A DNA stretch of 64,000 nucleotides from Subtercola frigoramans (lineage in GTDB: Bacteria > Actinomycetota > Actinomycetes > Actinomycetales > Microbacteriaceae). The first letter of the stretch is position 1; each line of letters starts with the position of its first letter. The stretch covers positions 1,550,001-1,614,000 of the forward strand of contig NZ_JAFBBU010000001.1 in NCBI RefSeq assembly GCF_016907385.1. The letters are read 5' to 3'. Both the position numbers and the translations under genes were made by a program. Positions 17,583 through 27,435 of the stretch are shown piece after piece. Under the pieces are notes generated by a model. The model had not been told where the DNA came from, made no database searches, and worked only from the letters and a program-made list of their open reading frames with translations.

Positions 17583-19030
17583 GCCGGCGCCCCGCTCTCA
17601 TCGCTGCCGGACACCGGGGCAGGAAAATGAGAGGCTGCCGCAACAGGGATCGACGAGATCGACTGGCTGCCATCGCTCGCACCGTAGACCATGCCCTGCC
17701 ACAGTTCGGCGAACTCGGGCAGGGTTTTGGCGGTTGTGGCGATGTTCTCGACTACGACCTCGTCGACCGCCAGTCCGATGATCGCCCCGGCGTGAGCCAT
17801 GCGATGGTCGTGATACGTCTGCCAGAGCCCGCCGTGCAGGGGGCGGGGTTCGATGTGCAGGCCATCCTCGAGCTCGGTCACCGATCCGCCGAGACGATTG
17901 ATCTCGGTGGCGAGAGCGGCGAGCCTGTCGGTCTCGTGGTGCCTGATATGGCCAATGCCCGTGATGGTGCTCGGCGAGTCGGCCAGGGCCGCGATCGCCA
18001 CGAGGGCGGGGGCGAGCTCCCCACCGGTGCTCAAATCGAGCGTCACGCCCAGGATGCCCGGCCCCCCCGTCACCGTCACACGATCCGCCTCGCGCGTGAC
18101 CTCTGCGCCGAAGAGCGGCAGCAGGTCGAGGAGATCGTCGCCGACCTGGGTGGTCGCCGACGGCCAGCCGACAATGGTCACCGAACCGCCAGCGACCAGG
18201 GCGGCGGCGAGGAACGGAGCGGCATTCGAGAGGTCTGGCTCGATGTCCACATCGCGTGCGGAGATCGCACCGGGGTCGATCGACCACTCGCCGGCGGCGG
18301 CGCTTTCGATATTCACAGCCCGCGCCGCCAGAGCGGCGATGGTCATCTCGATGTGGGGCATGCTCGGCAGGCGATCACCGTTGTGAGCGAGCCGAAGGCC
18401 GTCAGTGAACCGTGCGCCGGCGAGGAGAAGGCCCGAGACGAATTGTGAAGAGGAGGAGGCGTCGATCGTGACGGCTCCTCCTCGAACCCGGCCGGTCCCG
18501 TGCACAGTGAACGGAAGGGTGGATCGGCCATCGGAATCGATGTCGACGCCGAGCGCTCGCAATGACGAGATCGTCGTTGCCATCGGCCGCTTTCTCGCAC
18601 CCTCGTCGCCGTCGAACATGACGGGCCCGAGAGCGAGGGCTGACACCGGTGGAAGGAAGCGCATCACCGTGCCGGCAAGACCGCAGTCGATCGTCGTGCT
18701 GCCGAGAAGCTCGTCTGCCGGGGTGATGACCCAGTCGGGGCCGAAGCGGCCGGGGCCAGCGACCTCGTCGATCGTGACGCCGAGCGAGCGCAGCGCAGCC
18801 ACCATGAGGGTCGTATCGCGGCTGTGGAGCGGGGAACGGAGTCGAGACGGTGCGTCTGCAAGGGCGGAGAGAACGAGTTCGCGATTGGTGAGGCTCTTCG
18901 ATCCCGGCAGCGACACCACAGCCGTGAGTCTGCCGCGCGCGCGGGGAGCCGACCAGTCCGGGTTCGGCGGCAGGGGTGCTGCGTCGCCGTAGGGATTGAA
19001 GTCGGGTGTGGAATATCTCGAGATCAGCAT
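17579..19030 (-). CDS. aroA: 3-phosphoshikimate 1-carboxyvinyltransferase (EPSP synthase)
   Basis: 483 residues. Adds the enolpyruvyl group of PEP to shikimate-3-phosphate in aromatic amino acid synthesis. Motifs: [67 protein letters not shown] and [16 protein letters not shown]. About 35 extra residues at the C-terminus (after [11 protein letters not shown]) are Ser/Ala-rich and not part of the catalytic fold. The ATG at 19030 starts [21 protein letters not shown], the usual actinobacterial N-terminus. First gene of the aroA-rsgA-phosphatase operon, divergent from sigH. Confidence 0.95.
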   Translation of the reverse strand: MLISRYSTPDFNPYGDAAPLPPNPDWSAPRARGRLTAVVSLPGSKSLTNRELVLSALADAPSRLRSPLHSRDTTLMVAALRSLGVTIDEVAGPGRFGPDWVITPADELLGSTTIDCGLAGTVMRFLPPVSALALGPVMFDGDEGARKRPMATTISSLRALGVDIDSDGRSTLPFTVHGTGRVRGGAVTIDASSSSQFVSGLLLAGARFTDGLRLAHNGDRLPSMPHIEMTIAALAARAVNIESAAAGEWSIDPGAISARDVDIEPDLSNAAPFLAAALVAGGSVTIVGWPSATTQVGDDLLDLLPLFGAEVTREADRVTVTGGPGILGVTLDLSTGGELAPALVAIAALADSPSTITGIGHIRHHETDRLAALATEINRLGGSVTELEDGLHIEPRPLHGGLWQTYHDHRMAHAGAIIGLAVDEVVVENIATTAKTLPEFAELWQGMVYGASDGSQSISSIPVAAASHFPAPVSGSDESGAPA

Positions 19031-19079
19031 CAGTTGTCTAGGGTATCGGCGATTGATGGGATTTCAGAAGGAGAGACGC

Positions 19080-19868
19080 ATGGGGACAGCATCCACAGTG
19101 CTCGAGCGGCCTTCGCATGCTCGACCCTCAACGGCGTCGTCGACTCCATCCGCGCGGCTGCGACGCGTCGTAGACTTGCCCGTGATGACATCACCAGACA
19201 GTGAACCACGGGTAGCAACAATCGAGTCTGCGCCGGCAGACCCGCGCGCGCTTTTCGAAGAACAGGCCATTCCGTTCCTCGACCAGTTGTACGGTGCCGC
19301 GCTCCGAATGACGCGGAACCCCGCCGATGCGCAGGACCTCGTGCAGGAGACCTTCGTCAAGGCCTACGCGGCGTTCGCGCAGTTCGAGCAGGGTACGAAT
19401 CTCAAGGCCTGGTTGTATCGCATTCTGACAAACACGTTCATCAACGTGTACCGCAAGAAGCAGCGCGACCCGTACCAGGGCACGACGAGCGACCTCGAGG
19501 ACTGGCAGCTCGGCAATGCCGAATCTGCGACGGCAACGGGCACGTCGAGCCGTTCTGCTGAAGCAGAGGCCATCGATCACCTGCCAGACAGTGCAGTGAA
19601 GGATGCCCTGCAGTCGATTCCCGAAGACTTTCGCCTGGCTGTCTACCTGGCCGACGTCGAAGGATTCTCCTACCAGGAGATCGCCGACATCATGAAGACC
19701 CCCGTCGGAACCGTGATGAGCCGGTTGCACCGCGGCCGCCGGCTGCTTCGCGGGCTCTTGTCTGAATACGCCGAGGGCAGGGGAGTTGCCGTGAAGGCTT
19801 CGAGCCCCGCTGGCTCGGCGGAAGCCGCACCGAAGCGTGCGGCAGTGTCGAAAGGAACGAAGAAATGA
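19080..19868 (+). CDS. sigH: ECF sigma factor, SigH/SigR type (redox/heat stress)
   Basis: Group 4 sigma factor. Region 2 is [73 protein letters not shown]; region 4 is [55 protein letters not shown]. The closest known type is mycobacterial SigH/streptomycete SigR, which control thioredoxin and mycothiol genes. Two starts are plausible. ATG 19080 has a strong AAGGAG and gives 262 residues. GTG 19182 or ATG 19185 lies just after a TAGACT hexamer, lacks a ribosome binding site, and gives about 228 residues. This resembles the long and short forms of SigR. The stop overlaps the anti-sigma gene (ATGA). Confidence 0.93.
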   Translation: MGTASTVLERPSHARPSTASSTPSARLRRVVDLPVMTSPDSEPRVATIESAPADPRALFEEQAIPFLDQLYGAALRMTRNPADAQDLVQETFVKAYAAFAQFEQGTNLKAWLYRILTNTFINVYRKKQRDPYQGTTSDLEDWQLGNAESATATGTSSRSAEAEAIDHLPDSAVKDALQSIPEDFRLAVYLADVEGFSYQEIADIMKTPVGTVMSRLHRGRRLLRGLLSEYAEGRGVAVKASSPAGSAEAAPKRAAVSKGTKK

Positions 19869-20128
19869 CCGACTGCGGTTGCACGAAGGCCAAGGCCGAA
19901 CTCGAGGAGTATCTTCACAACGAACTCGCCAGCACCGATGCTGCCGATATCCGTGAGCACATCGAGAACTGCAACGACTGCTCGTCTGAACTCCATATCG
20001 GAGTCGTGCTGACCGAAGCGGTGCAACGCGCCTGCAAAGAGGTGGCGCCGGAGCAGCTTCGCGACCAGGTGCTGCTGAGTATCCGTGAGATCCAGAGCAC
20101 GCACACCGAGGTTCGCGTCACGCTCTGA
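19865..20128 (+). CDS. Zinc-binding anti-sigma factor, RshA/RsrA type
   Basis: 87 residues. Carries the ZAS motif Hx3Cx2C in [15 protein letters not shown] and an N-terminal Cys pair in [21 protein letters not shown]. In this family, reduced protein with zinc holds the cognate sigma factor inactive, and disulfide formation releases it. It overlaps sigH by four bases, the expected arrangement of a sigma/anti-sigma pair with coupled translation. Corresponds to the mycothiol-system anti-sigma factor subfamily. Confidence 0.92.
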   Translation: MTDCGCTKAKAELEEYLHNELASTDAADIREHIENCNDCSSELHIGVVLTEAVQRACKEVAPEQLRDQVLLSIREIQSTHTEVRVTL

Positions 20129-20153
20129 CGCGCCCTCGCTCCAAGCGCGGCAC

Positions 20154-20270
20154 TGCTGGTTGAGTAGGCGAGCGCGGCGGGCACCCTGAACAGGCGCTCG
20201 CCCTTAGCGCGGCGCACCGCCCGACAAACGCTGGTTGAGTAGGGGCGAAGCCGCGTATCGAAACCCCCAC
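20154..20270. repeat. Two GCTGGTTGAGTAG dispersed-repeat copies and a hairpin
   Basis: GCTGGTTGAGTAG begins at 20154 and again at 20230; the second copy continues to GTATCGAAACCCCCAC at 20270. Between them GGCGAGCGC (20167-20175) and GCGCTCGCC (20194-20202) can pair. A third copy lies at 39045. It is located between the convergent rshA and kgd genes, so it may act as a transcription end. Confidence 0.75.
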
Positions 20271-20307
20271 CCTTCGGGTCCCGCTACGCAGCTCCGCCCC
20301 GCGACTC

Positions 20308-23300
20308 CTACAGGCTCAGGGCCTTTGCAAGCAGTTCGGCCTGCTCCTTCGCGTGACGCTTGGCAGAACCGGCGGCAGGTGATGCTGCCGCAGCGCGTGA
20401 GACGACGGTGATCGTGCGGCCGGCCGGGAGGCGAACAGGCAGTTCGAGGCAGATGAACGGCCACGCACCCTGGTTCTGAGGCTCGTCCTGCACCCACACC
20501 AGCTCGGCGTTCGGGTACGTCGCGAGAATTGAGGTGAGTTCTGCTGCGGGAACCGGGTAGTACTGCTCGACCCTGACGAGTGCGATCTCGTCATTCGGAG
20601 CTTTCGCCAACTCGTTCAGCAGGTCGTAGTAGATCTTTCCTGCCATGAGCAGGACCCGCTTCACACCGGTCTTCGGCGCTGCAGACTCTGTTCCGAAGCG
20701 GGCATCGTCGATCACCGGTTCGAACTTGCCCTGCGTCAGGTCGTCGACCGAACTCGACGCGCCACGGAGGCGGAGCATCGCCTTGGGAGTGAAGACGATC
20801 AGCGGGCGGCGCGGCCGGGCATACGCCTGGCGTCGGAGGAGGTGGAAGTACGACGCGGGGGTTGACGGCCGCGCCACGGTCATGTTGTTCTCGGCGCACA
20901 GCTGGAGGTAGCGCTCGATGCGGGCTGACGAGTGGTCAGGGCCCTGGCCCTCGTAACCGTGCGGCAGAAGGAGTACCAGCGACGAGCGTTGGCCCCATTT
21001 CTGTTCGGCCGAGGAGATGAACTCGTCGATGATGATCTGGGCGCCGTTGCCGAAGTCGCCGAACTGCGCCTCCCAGAGTACGAGCGCGTCGGGCCGTTCG
21101 ACCGAGTAGCCGTATTCGAAGCCCATCGCGGCGTATTCGCTCAGCAGGGAGTCGTAGATCCAGAACTTCGCCTGGTTGTCGCTGAGGTTGACCAGCGGCA
21201 ACCACTCCTGACCATTGTCACGGTCGTGAAGCACCGCGTGCCGCTGCACGAAGGTGCCGCGGCGGGTGTCCTGGCCTGCGAAACGCACCGGGGTGCCCTC
21301 GAGCAGCAGCGAACCCAGGGCGAGGAGCTCTCCGAACGCCCAGTCGATGCCGCCGTTCCGGCTCATCTCGAGGCGCTTCTGCAGGAGTTGCTGAAGCTTC
21401 GGGTGAACGGTGAAGCCCGCAGGCGGATTGTTGAACGCATCGCCGATGAGGGCCACGGTACTGGCCGCCACACCCGTCGATTCGGGTTCGCCGGCGCTGT
21501 CGTCTTCCTGCTGCGCGTCGGGGCGCTCGAGGTCGGCAACGGGGTTCAGATCGTCGGTGATGATGGGTATCGAGGAGGTCTGTGCCGCGTGGGTCTCTGC
21601 GAAGGCCCGCTCGAGGCGATCCTGGAAGTCGCGGTGAGCGGCTTCGTACTCCTCCTGGCTGATGTCACCGCGCCCGATCAGCGCTTCGGTGTACAGCCTC
21701 CTGACAGAGCGTTTCGCCTCGATCAGGTTGTACATCAGCGGCTGCGTCATCGACGGGTCGTCCCCCTCGTTGTGCCCGCGGCGGCGGTAGCAGATGAGGT
21801 CGATGACGACGTCGCTGTGGAACTCCTGGCGGTATTCGTAGGCCAGCTGCGCGACCCGCACCACGGATTCGGGGTCGTCTCCGTTGACGTGGAAGATCGG
21901 AGCCTGGATCGACTTCGCCACATCGGTCGAGTAGACGGAGGAGCGTGAATCGCTCGGCCTGGTGGTGAACCCGACCTGGTTGTTGATGTTGACATGAATC
22001 GTGCCGCCGACGCGGTAGCCGCGCAGCTTCTCCATCTGCAGCGTCTCGTAGACGATGCCCTGGCCGGCCATTGCCGCATCGCCGTGCACGAGGATCGGCA
22101 GCGTCGAGTACGTGCCCCGTGGTTTGCGGTCCTGCTTGGCCCGCACGATCCCCTCGAGAACACCGTTGACCGCTTCGAGGTGCGAGGGATTGGCAGCGAT
22201 GTAGACCGGAATCTCCTTGCCGTCGGCGCTGGAGAACGTGCCCTCGGTGCCCAGGTGGTACTTCACGTCCCCCGAGCCCTGGACGGTGCGTGGATCCTGG
22301 GTTCCTTCGAACTCACGGAAGATCTGGCCGTACGTCTTGCCGGCGATGTTGGTCAGTACATTCAGGCGACCGCGGTGGGCCATGCCGATGGCGACCTCAT
22401 CGAGTTCATCGCTGGCCGCAGCCTGCAGGATCGCGTCGAGAAGGGCGATCGTCGACTCGCCGCCTTCGAGGCTGAACCGTTTCTGGCCGACGTACTTCGT
22501 CTGCAGGAAGGTCTCGAAGGCCTCCGACTCGTTGAGCTTGGCGAGAATGCGCATCTGCTCGTCGTGGCTCGGCTTGGCGTACTTGCGCTCGATCTTGTCC
22601 TGGATCCAGGCGCGTTGCACCGGATCCTGGATGTGCATGTACTCGATGCCCGTCTTCCGGCAGTACGAGTCACGCAGGATTCCGAGAATGTCGCGCAGTA
22701 GCGCGGTGCGCTTGCCGCCGAGGCCGCCGGTGATGAACTCGCGGTCGAGATCCCACAGGGTCAGGCCGTGGCTCGCGATGTCGAGGTCTGGGTGGGTTTT
22801 CTGCTGGTACTCGAGCGGGTCGATGTCGGCCATGAGGTGCCCGCGGACGCGGTAGGAGTTGATGAGCTCCTGCACCCGGGCCGTCTTGTCGACGGCGTCG
22901 AAGTCGACGCTGATGTCGGGTGCCCAGTGGATGGGAACGTAGGGAATTCGCAGTTCAGCGAAGATGTCCTCGTAGAATCCGCGCTCCCCGAGGAGAAGCT
23001 CGTGCACCTTCTTCAAGAACTCGCCGGAACCGGCGCCCTGGATGACGCGGTGATCGTAGGTGCTGGTCAGCGTGATGACCTTGCCGATGCCGAGTTCGGT
23101 CAGGGTGCGAATGGATGATCCCTGGAACTCTGCCGGGTATTCGAGTGCGCCGGCGCCGATGATGGCGCCCTGGCCCTTCATCAGGCGAGGCACCGAGTGA
23201 ACCGTGCCGATACCGCCCGGGTTCGTGAGCGAGATCGTCGCGCCCTGGAAGTCTGCGCCGGTGAGCTTGCCCGAACGCGCCTTGGCCACGAGCTCGTCGT

Positions 23301-24141
23301 AGGCGGCGAGGAATTCGCCGAAGTCCATGGTGTCTGCGCGCTTGATGGCGGGCACCACCAGTGAGCGGGTGCCGTCGGGCTTGGGCATGTCGATCGCGAT
23401 GCCGAGGCCGATGTGGGCAGGTGACACGACGACAGGCTTGCCATCGACGACGTCGTAGTACACGTTCTGGCTGGGGAAGTCCTTGAGAACCTGCACGAGC
23501 GCCCAGCCGATGAGGTGGGTGAACGACACCTTCCCCCCGCGGCTGCGCTTGAGGTTCGAGTTGATCACGATGCGGTTGTCGATCAGCAGTTTCGCGGGAA
23601 TGCTGCGCACGCTGGTCGCCGTCGGCACCGTGAGGCTGGCATCCATGTTCGTCGCGAGTGACTTCGCAGGCCCGCGCAGGGGAGTGACAGCGTCTTGTTC
23701 GGCTGCCTCACGGTCACTCGGTTGCGCCCGCACAGTCGCCTCTGCGGGGATCGGCTGGGCTCGCGCCACCATGGACGTGGTTCGTGCGACCGGAGCCGTC
23801 GACGGCGTCGTGACCGGCACCGTGCCGGTGGTCACCGGCGGTGTGGAGGCCGGTGTTGCAGAGGCTGGTGCTGCCGGAATCGGCGCGTTCGGGGCTGCGG
23901 CGACGGCTTCCGCCTGCGCTGCCGGTGCCTCGACTACGGCTGGTGCAGCGGGAGGGGCATCTGTGCCAGCCAGCTCTGGGCTGCTCGGCTTGTAGTGCTC
24001 GAGGATGCTCCACCACGACTCGTCGACTGAGTTCTTGTCGACGATGTACTGCTCGTAGAGCTCATCGACGAGCCACTCGTTTGCTCCAAATTCGCCCGAC
24101 GAACCGTCGTCAGTTCCCGTTCCGGTCAACTGGCTTGACAC
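20308..24141 (-). CDS. kgd: Multifunctional 2-oxoglutarate decarboxylase / dehydrogenase E1-E2 component
   Basis: 1277 residues, the fused actinobacterial form. N-terminal helix (GANEWLVDELYEQYIVDKNSVDESWWSILEHY), an Ala/Pro linker to about residue 120, an E2-like succinyltransferase domain with active-site ...TSTYDHRVIQGAGSGEFL near 340, then a complete thiamine-diphosphate E1 domain (IGMAHRGRLNVLTNIAGK, HVNGDDPESVVRVAQLA, VVIDLICYRRRGHNEGDDPS, LLLPHGYEGQGPDHSSARIERYLQL). It feeds the oxidative citric acid cycle and, in mycobacteria, is controlled by the FHA protein GarA. A lipoyl domain is absent, as usual for this family. The GTG at 24141 begins VSSQLTGTG, matching the family; the longer open frame upstream overlaps the guaB1 promoter. 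Confidence 0.95.
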   Translation of the reverse strand: MSSQLTGTGTDDGSSGEFGANEWLVDELYEQYIVDKNSVDESWWSILEHYKPSSPELAGTDAPPAAPAVVEAPAAQAEAVAAAPNAPIPAAPASATPASTPPVTTGTVPVTTPSTAPVARTTSMVARAQPIPAEATVRAQPSDREAAEQDAVTPLRGPAKSLATNMDASLTVPTATSVRSIPAKLLIDNRIVINSNLKRSRGGKVSFTHLIGWALVQVLKDFPSQNVYYDVVDGKPVVVSPAHIGLGIAIDMPKPDGTRSLVVPAIKRADTMDFGEFLAAYDELVAKARSGKLTGADFQGATISLTNPGGIGTVHSVPRLMKGQGAIIGAGALEYPAEFQGSSIRTLTELGIGKVITLTSTYDHRVIQGAGSGEFLKKVHELLLGERGFYEDIFAELRIPYVPIHWAPDISVDFDAVDKTARVQELINSYRVRGHLMADIDPLEYQQKTHPDLDIASHGLTLWDLDREFITGGLGGKRTALLRDILGILRDSYCRKTGIEYMHIQDPVQRAWIQDKIERKYAKPSHDEQMRILAKLNESEAFETFLQTKYVGQKRFSLEGGESTIALLDAILQAAASDELDEVAIGMAHRGRLNVLTNIAGKTYGQIFREFEGTQDPRTVQGSGDVKYHLGTEGTFSSADGKEIPVYIAANPSHLEAVNGVLEGIVRAKQDRKPRGTYSTLPILVHGDAAMAGQGIVYETLQMEKLRGYRVGGTIHVNINNQVGFTTRPSDSRSSVYSTDVAKSIQAPIFHVNGDDPESVVRVAQLAYEYRQEFHSDVVIDLICYRRRGHNEGDDPSMTQPLMYNLIEAKRSVRRLYTEALIGRGDISQEEYEAAHRDFQDRLERAFAETHAAQTSSIPIITDDLNPVADLERPDAQQEDDSAGEPESTGVAASTVALIGDAFNNPPAGFTVHPKLQQLLQKRLEMSRNGGIDWAFGELLALGSLLLEGTPVRFAGQDTRRGTFVQRHAVLHDRDNGQEWLPLVNLSDNQAKFWIYDSLLSEYAAMGFEYGYSVERPDALVLWEAQFGDFGNGAQIIIDEFISSAEQKWGQRSSLVLLLPHGYEGQGPDHSSARIERYLQLCAENNMTVARPSTPASYFHLLRRQAYARPRRPLIVFTPKAMLRLRGASSSVDDLTQGKFEPVIDDARFGTESAAPKTGVKRVLLMAGKIYYDLLNELAKAPNDEIALVRVEQYYPVPAAELTSILATYPNAELVWVQDEPQNQGAWPFICLELPVRLPAGRTITVVSRAAAASPAAGSAKRHAKEQAELLAKALSL

Positions 24142-24329
24142 AGCCGATCGCCCACTCTCGTCAAATCGCACGCTGCTGATAGGTATCGTGAGCACGCGCC
24201 GAATGACCGCGCAGAGTGAATCCTCACGCGCCGACACGTGCTTGTTAAGCCTAAACCCATCGGATGATCGTTCGTCACCGGTCTTTCGCCCAGCGGAATT
24301 TCGCCCGACCCGGTTCAGGCGAACAGGTC

Positions 24330-24335
24330 TAGCGT
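24330..24335 (+). promoter_or_regulatory. -10 element (TAGCGT) of guaB1
   Basis: TAGCGT, then six bases, then ATG 24342. The GGAGG between them ends one base before the start, too close to serve as a Shine-Dalgarno, so a leaderless transcript is the likelier reading. Confidence 0.5.
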
Positions 24336-24341
24336 GGAGGC

Positions 24342-25781
24342 ATGAAGTTCTTGTCACCGTCAGAGAAGACAGACCTGACCTACTCCGACGTCTTTCTCGT
24401 GCCCAGGCGCTCGTCGATCCAGAGCAGGCTCGATGTCTCCCTCGCACCCGAAGACGGCACAGGCGCGACCATCCCCATCGTGGCTGCGAACATGAACTCG
24501 GTCACCGGGCCCCGCCTGGCTGCAACGCTCGCCCGGCGCGGCGGACTCGGGGTGCTTCCCCAAGACATGCACCTGCAGGATCTCGACGCGGCCATCCGCT
24601 GGGTGAAGGACCAGTCGACCTCGTACGACACCCCGTTCGACTTCCGACCCGGCGCGACAGTCGAAGAGGCGCTGACCGTGCTCCCGGCCGTCGCTGGGCA
24701 GGGAATCGTGGTGCACGACGATTCGGGCAGGTTCCTCGGCTGCATCCCTGCACTCCGGCTGGCGTCGGCCCTACCCGATGCGTCGCTTGGCGATCTGCTG
24801 CACGGTTCGCTCACCTCACTCTCGGCCGACGACCTGGACTCGCCTCGCGAAGCATTCGATGCGATGGTCGCGGCAGACCTCGATTTCGCCCCGGTCATGC
24901 AGCACGGCCGTGTGATCGGCACCCTGAGCCGAACAGGGGCACTACGCTCGACGATCTACGAACCCGCTGTCGATTCCCACGGTCGACTTCGCGTCGCGGC
25001 GGCGATCGGTATCACCGGCGACGTCGCTGCAAAAGCGCGAGCCCTGGCGGCTGCCGGTGTCGACGTCCTGGTCCTGGACACCGCGCACGGCCACCAGGAT
25101 TCGATGGTGGCCGCGATCCGCTCCGTGCGTGAAGCGGGCCTCGGCCTGCCGATCGTGGCCGGTAACGTCGTGACGGCAGAAGGGGTCCGGGATCTCGCAG
25201 AAGCGGGCGCGACGATCATCAAGGTCGGTGTGGGGCCAGGGGCGATGTGCACAACACGCATGATGACGGCCGTCGGCCGCCCCCAGTTCTCTGCAGTACT
25301 CGAGACGGCTGCGGCCGCAACGCTCTACGGGGCCACGGTCTGGGCTGACGGGGGAGTGCGGTACCCCCGCGACGTCGCCCTCGCGCTGGCGGCAGGTGCC
25401 GCGTCCGTGATGATCGGGTCGTGGTTCGCCGGCACGATCGAAGCTCCGGGCATGCTTCGCAGGGATGCGGGGGGTCGCCTCTACAAGGAGAACTACGGCA
25501 TGGCATCCGCCAAGGCGGTCACCGACCGGTTCGGCCGGCTGGGAGCCTACGAGCTCGCCCGCAAACAGCTCTTCGCCGAAGGGATATCGAGTAGCACGAT
25601 CTATCTCGACCCGCTGCGGCCGTCTGTCGAAGACCTGCTCGACATGATCACTTCGGGCATCCGCAGCTCGTTCACCTACGCCGGGGCTTCGAGTGTCGCC
25701 GAGTTCCAGGAGCGTGCGTACGTCGGAATCCAGTCAGCTGCCGGCTACGAAGAAGGCAAGGCTCTCCCCGTCAGCTGGTAA
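24342..25781 (+). CDS. guaB1: GuaB1-family IMP dehydrogenase-related protein (probable GMP reductase)
   Basis: 479 residues. A TIM barrel with two CBS-like segments inserted (about 95-215). The catalytic loop is [19 protein letters not shown], with the thioimidate cysteine in MCTTR. The N-terminus [15 protein letters not shown] and C-terminal [22 protein letters not shown] match the GuaB1 group rather than the essential GuaB IMP dehydrogenase. In Mycobacterium smegmatis the GuaB1 protein has been shown to act as GMP reductase (GMP to IMP), a purine salvage step; I transfer that role by family. Monocistronic, ended by a strong hairpin. Confidence 0.88.
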   Translation: MKFLSPSEKTDLTYSDVFLVPRRSSIQSRLDVSLAPEDGTGATIPIVAANMNSVTGPRLAATLARRGGLGVLPQDMHLQDLDAAIRWVKDQSTSYDTPFDFRPGATVEEALTVLPAVAGQGIVVHDDSGRFLGCIPALRLASALPDASLGDLLHGSLTSLSADDLDSPREAFDAMVAADLDFAPVMQHGRVIGTLSRTGALRSTIYEPAVDSHGRLRVAAAIGITGDVAAKARALAAAGVDVLVLDTAHGHQDSMVAAIRSVREAGLGLPIVAGNVVTAEGVRDLAEAGATIIKVGVGPGAMCTTRMMTAVGRPQFSAVLETAAAATLYGATVWADGGVRYPRDVALALAAGAASVMIGSWFAGTIEAPGMLRRDAGGRLYKENYGMASAKAVTDRFGRLGAYELARKQLFAEGISSSTIYLDPLRPSVEDLLDMITSGIRSSFTYAGASSVAEFQERAYVGIQSAAGYEEGKALPVSW

Positions 25782-25810
25782 TCACGCAGGGTACGGCCAC
25801 CCAGGTCGAA

Positions 25811-25859
25811 CTGACGCGACACGCCCTCGAACTCGCGGCGGGAGGGCGTGTCGCGTCAG
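25811..25859 (+). terminator. Hairpin terminator after guaB1
   Basis: CTGACGCGACACGCCCTC (25811-25828) pairs perfectly with 25842-25859 around a 13-base loop. The 18-bp GC-rich stem starts 30 bases after the guaB1 stop. There is no T tract, as is common in high-GC actinobacteria. Confidence 0.75.
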
Positions 25860-25918
25860 CTCGGGCGGCTTAGATAGCCGGGGCGGGCGATTCCCCAGCG
25901 TCGTCGATTGTGAGCCGG

Positions 25919-25924
25919 TACAAT
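25919..25924 (+). promoter_or_regulatory. Probable -10 element (TACAAT) of the CNNM operon
   Basis: TACAAT is close to the consensus TATAAT and lies about 65 bases before the first CNNM gene. No matching -35 is seen. A short reading frame, [20 protein letters not shown] and six more residues (ATG 25935), overlaps the start of that gene and could be a leader peptide. Confidence 0.4.
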
Positions 25925-25989
25925 CGAGGTACCCATGGATGACCCTCCCTCACCCCGCTTGACGTATTCGACCGCCGACCGCTCTGCCC

Positions 25990-27435
25990 ATGTGGGTGAC
26001 GTCCGTGGGTACTGAGCTTCTTCTCCTGCTGCTGGGCCTGGTGCTCACTGTCGGTACCGGGTTCTTCGTCGCCAGCGAATTCTCCCTCGTGAATCTCGAC
26101 CGGTCCGACCTCGAAGGTCGACAGGAGCGTGGTGAGAAGGGCCTCGGCGCGTCGATCGCGGCGCTGAAGATCACGTCGACGCATCTCTCCAGCGCCCAGC
26201 TGGGAATCACGCTGACGACCCTGCTGACCGGTTACACGATGGAGCCGGCGTTCAGCAGCCTGCTGCGCCCTCCACTGGGTGCGCTGGGGCTCTCGCCAGA
26301 CGCGATCACGATCGTCGCCTCGACCCTGGCCATCGTCATCGCCACGCTGCTCTCGATGATCGTGGGTGAGCTTGTTCCGAAGAACTTCGCGCTGGCCCTG
26401 CCGATCCAGACAGCGAAGCTCGTCATCCCCTTCCAACGCGTCTTCACAGCGGTGTTCCGCCCCGCGGTGACACTGCTCAACAACAGCGCGAATGCGATCA
26501 TCCGGGCCTTCGGCATCGAGCCGAAAGAGGAACTCTCCGGCGCCCGAACCGCCGACGAACTCTCGTCGTTGCTTCGCCGTTCGGCCCTGCAGGGCAGCCT
26601 CGACGTCGACACGGCCACGCTGCTGAACCGCACCCTGCTCTTCTCGGGCCGCGACGCGTCAGATGTCATGACGCCCCGACCGCGCATCGCCGCCCTCAAG
26701 CGAACCGATTCGGCCCAGGCCGTGCTCGACCTCACCCGCACCACGGGGTACAGCCGCTTTCCCATCGTCGACGAGAGCATCGACGATGTGGTCGGCATCG
26801 TTCACGTGAAGCAGGCGGTGGCGGTGCCGAGGGCGAAGCGCGGCGACGTTCCCGTGGTTGCCCTCCAGAGCGAACCGCTCAGGGTGCCTGAGACCATGAA
26901 CCTCGACGTGCTGCTCGGGGAATTGCGCGGCCGCGGTTACCAGATGGCCATTGTGCTCGACGAGTACGGCGGAACTGCGGGGGTCGTCACCCTCGAAGAC
27001 CTCGTCGAAGAGCTCGTCGGCGAACTGAACGATGAACACGACAGAACCCGGGCCGGCGTCATCAGGAGCACCAATGCGATCTCGTTTCCCGGCCAGCTCC
27101 GGCCGGACGAGGTTCTCGAACGTGCCGCCGTGCGTGTGCCTGAAGACGGGCCCTACGAGACTGTTGCCGGTTTCGTGATGAGCGAACTCGGGCGGCTTCC
27201 GCAGGTAGACGACGTCGTGCAGTTGCCCGACGGCGAATTACGCGTCGAGAGAATGGATGGCCGGCGAATCGATCGCATCAGATTCACTCCGACCGTTCCC
27301 GGCCTCGCCGGTGAGGGGGCAGGTGCCCCGGCACCTGCAGGTCAGGCAGCTCCGGGTACGGAGGATGCGACGTCGACGACGAACTCCGCCTCGAGCAGGT
27401 CTCGCGAATCGACCAGGGGTGAGAGTCATGTCTGA
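25990..27435 (+). CDS. CNNM/CorC (hemolysin-like) transporter with CBS and CorC domains
   Basis: 481 residues. An N-terminal DUF21/CNNM membrane domain (residues 5-190; [60 protein letters not shown]), then a CBS pair (about 215-335, including [11 protein letters not shown] and [21 protein letters not shown]), then a CorC/HlyC C-terminal domain (to about 430) and an Ala/Ser-rich tail. CNNM/CorC proteins act in Mg2+/Co2+ transport or export. Start could be ATG 25990 or the in-frame GTG codons at 25996 and 26005; none has a clear ribosome binding site. The last eight bases overlap the next gene. Confidence 0.9.
   Translation: MWVTSVGTELLLLLLGLVLTVGTGFFVASEFSLVNLDRSDLEGRQERGEKGLGASIAALKITSTHLSSAQLGITLTTLLTGYTMEPAFSSLLRPPLGALGLSPDAITIVASTLAIVIATLLSMIVGELVPKNFALALPIQTAKLVIPFQRVFTAVFRPAVTLLNNSANAIIRAFGIEPKEELSGARTADELSSLLRRSALQGSLDVDTATLLNRTLLFSGRDASDVMTPRPRIAALKRTDSAQAVLDLTRTTGYSRFPIVDESIDDVVGIVHVKQAVAVPRAKRGDVPVVALQSEPLRVPETMNLDVLLGELRGRGYQMAIVLDEYGGTAGVVTLEDLVEELVGELNDEHDRTRAGVIRSTNAISFPGQLRPDEVLERAAVRVPEDGPYETVAGFVMSELGRLPQVDDVVQLPDGELRVERMDGRRIDRIRFTPTVPGLAGEGAGAPAPAGQAAPGTEDATSTTNSASSRSRESTRGESHV

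Noticed and set aside
20932..21948. 338-codon forward frame opposite kgd
   Set aside because: Antisense shadow of the E1 domain; no motif.
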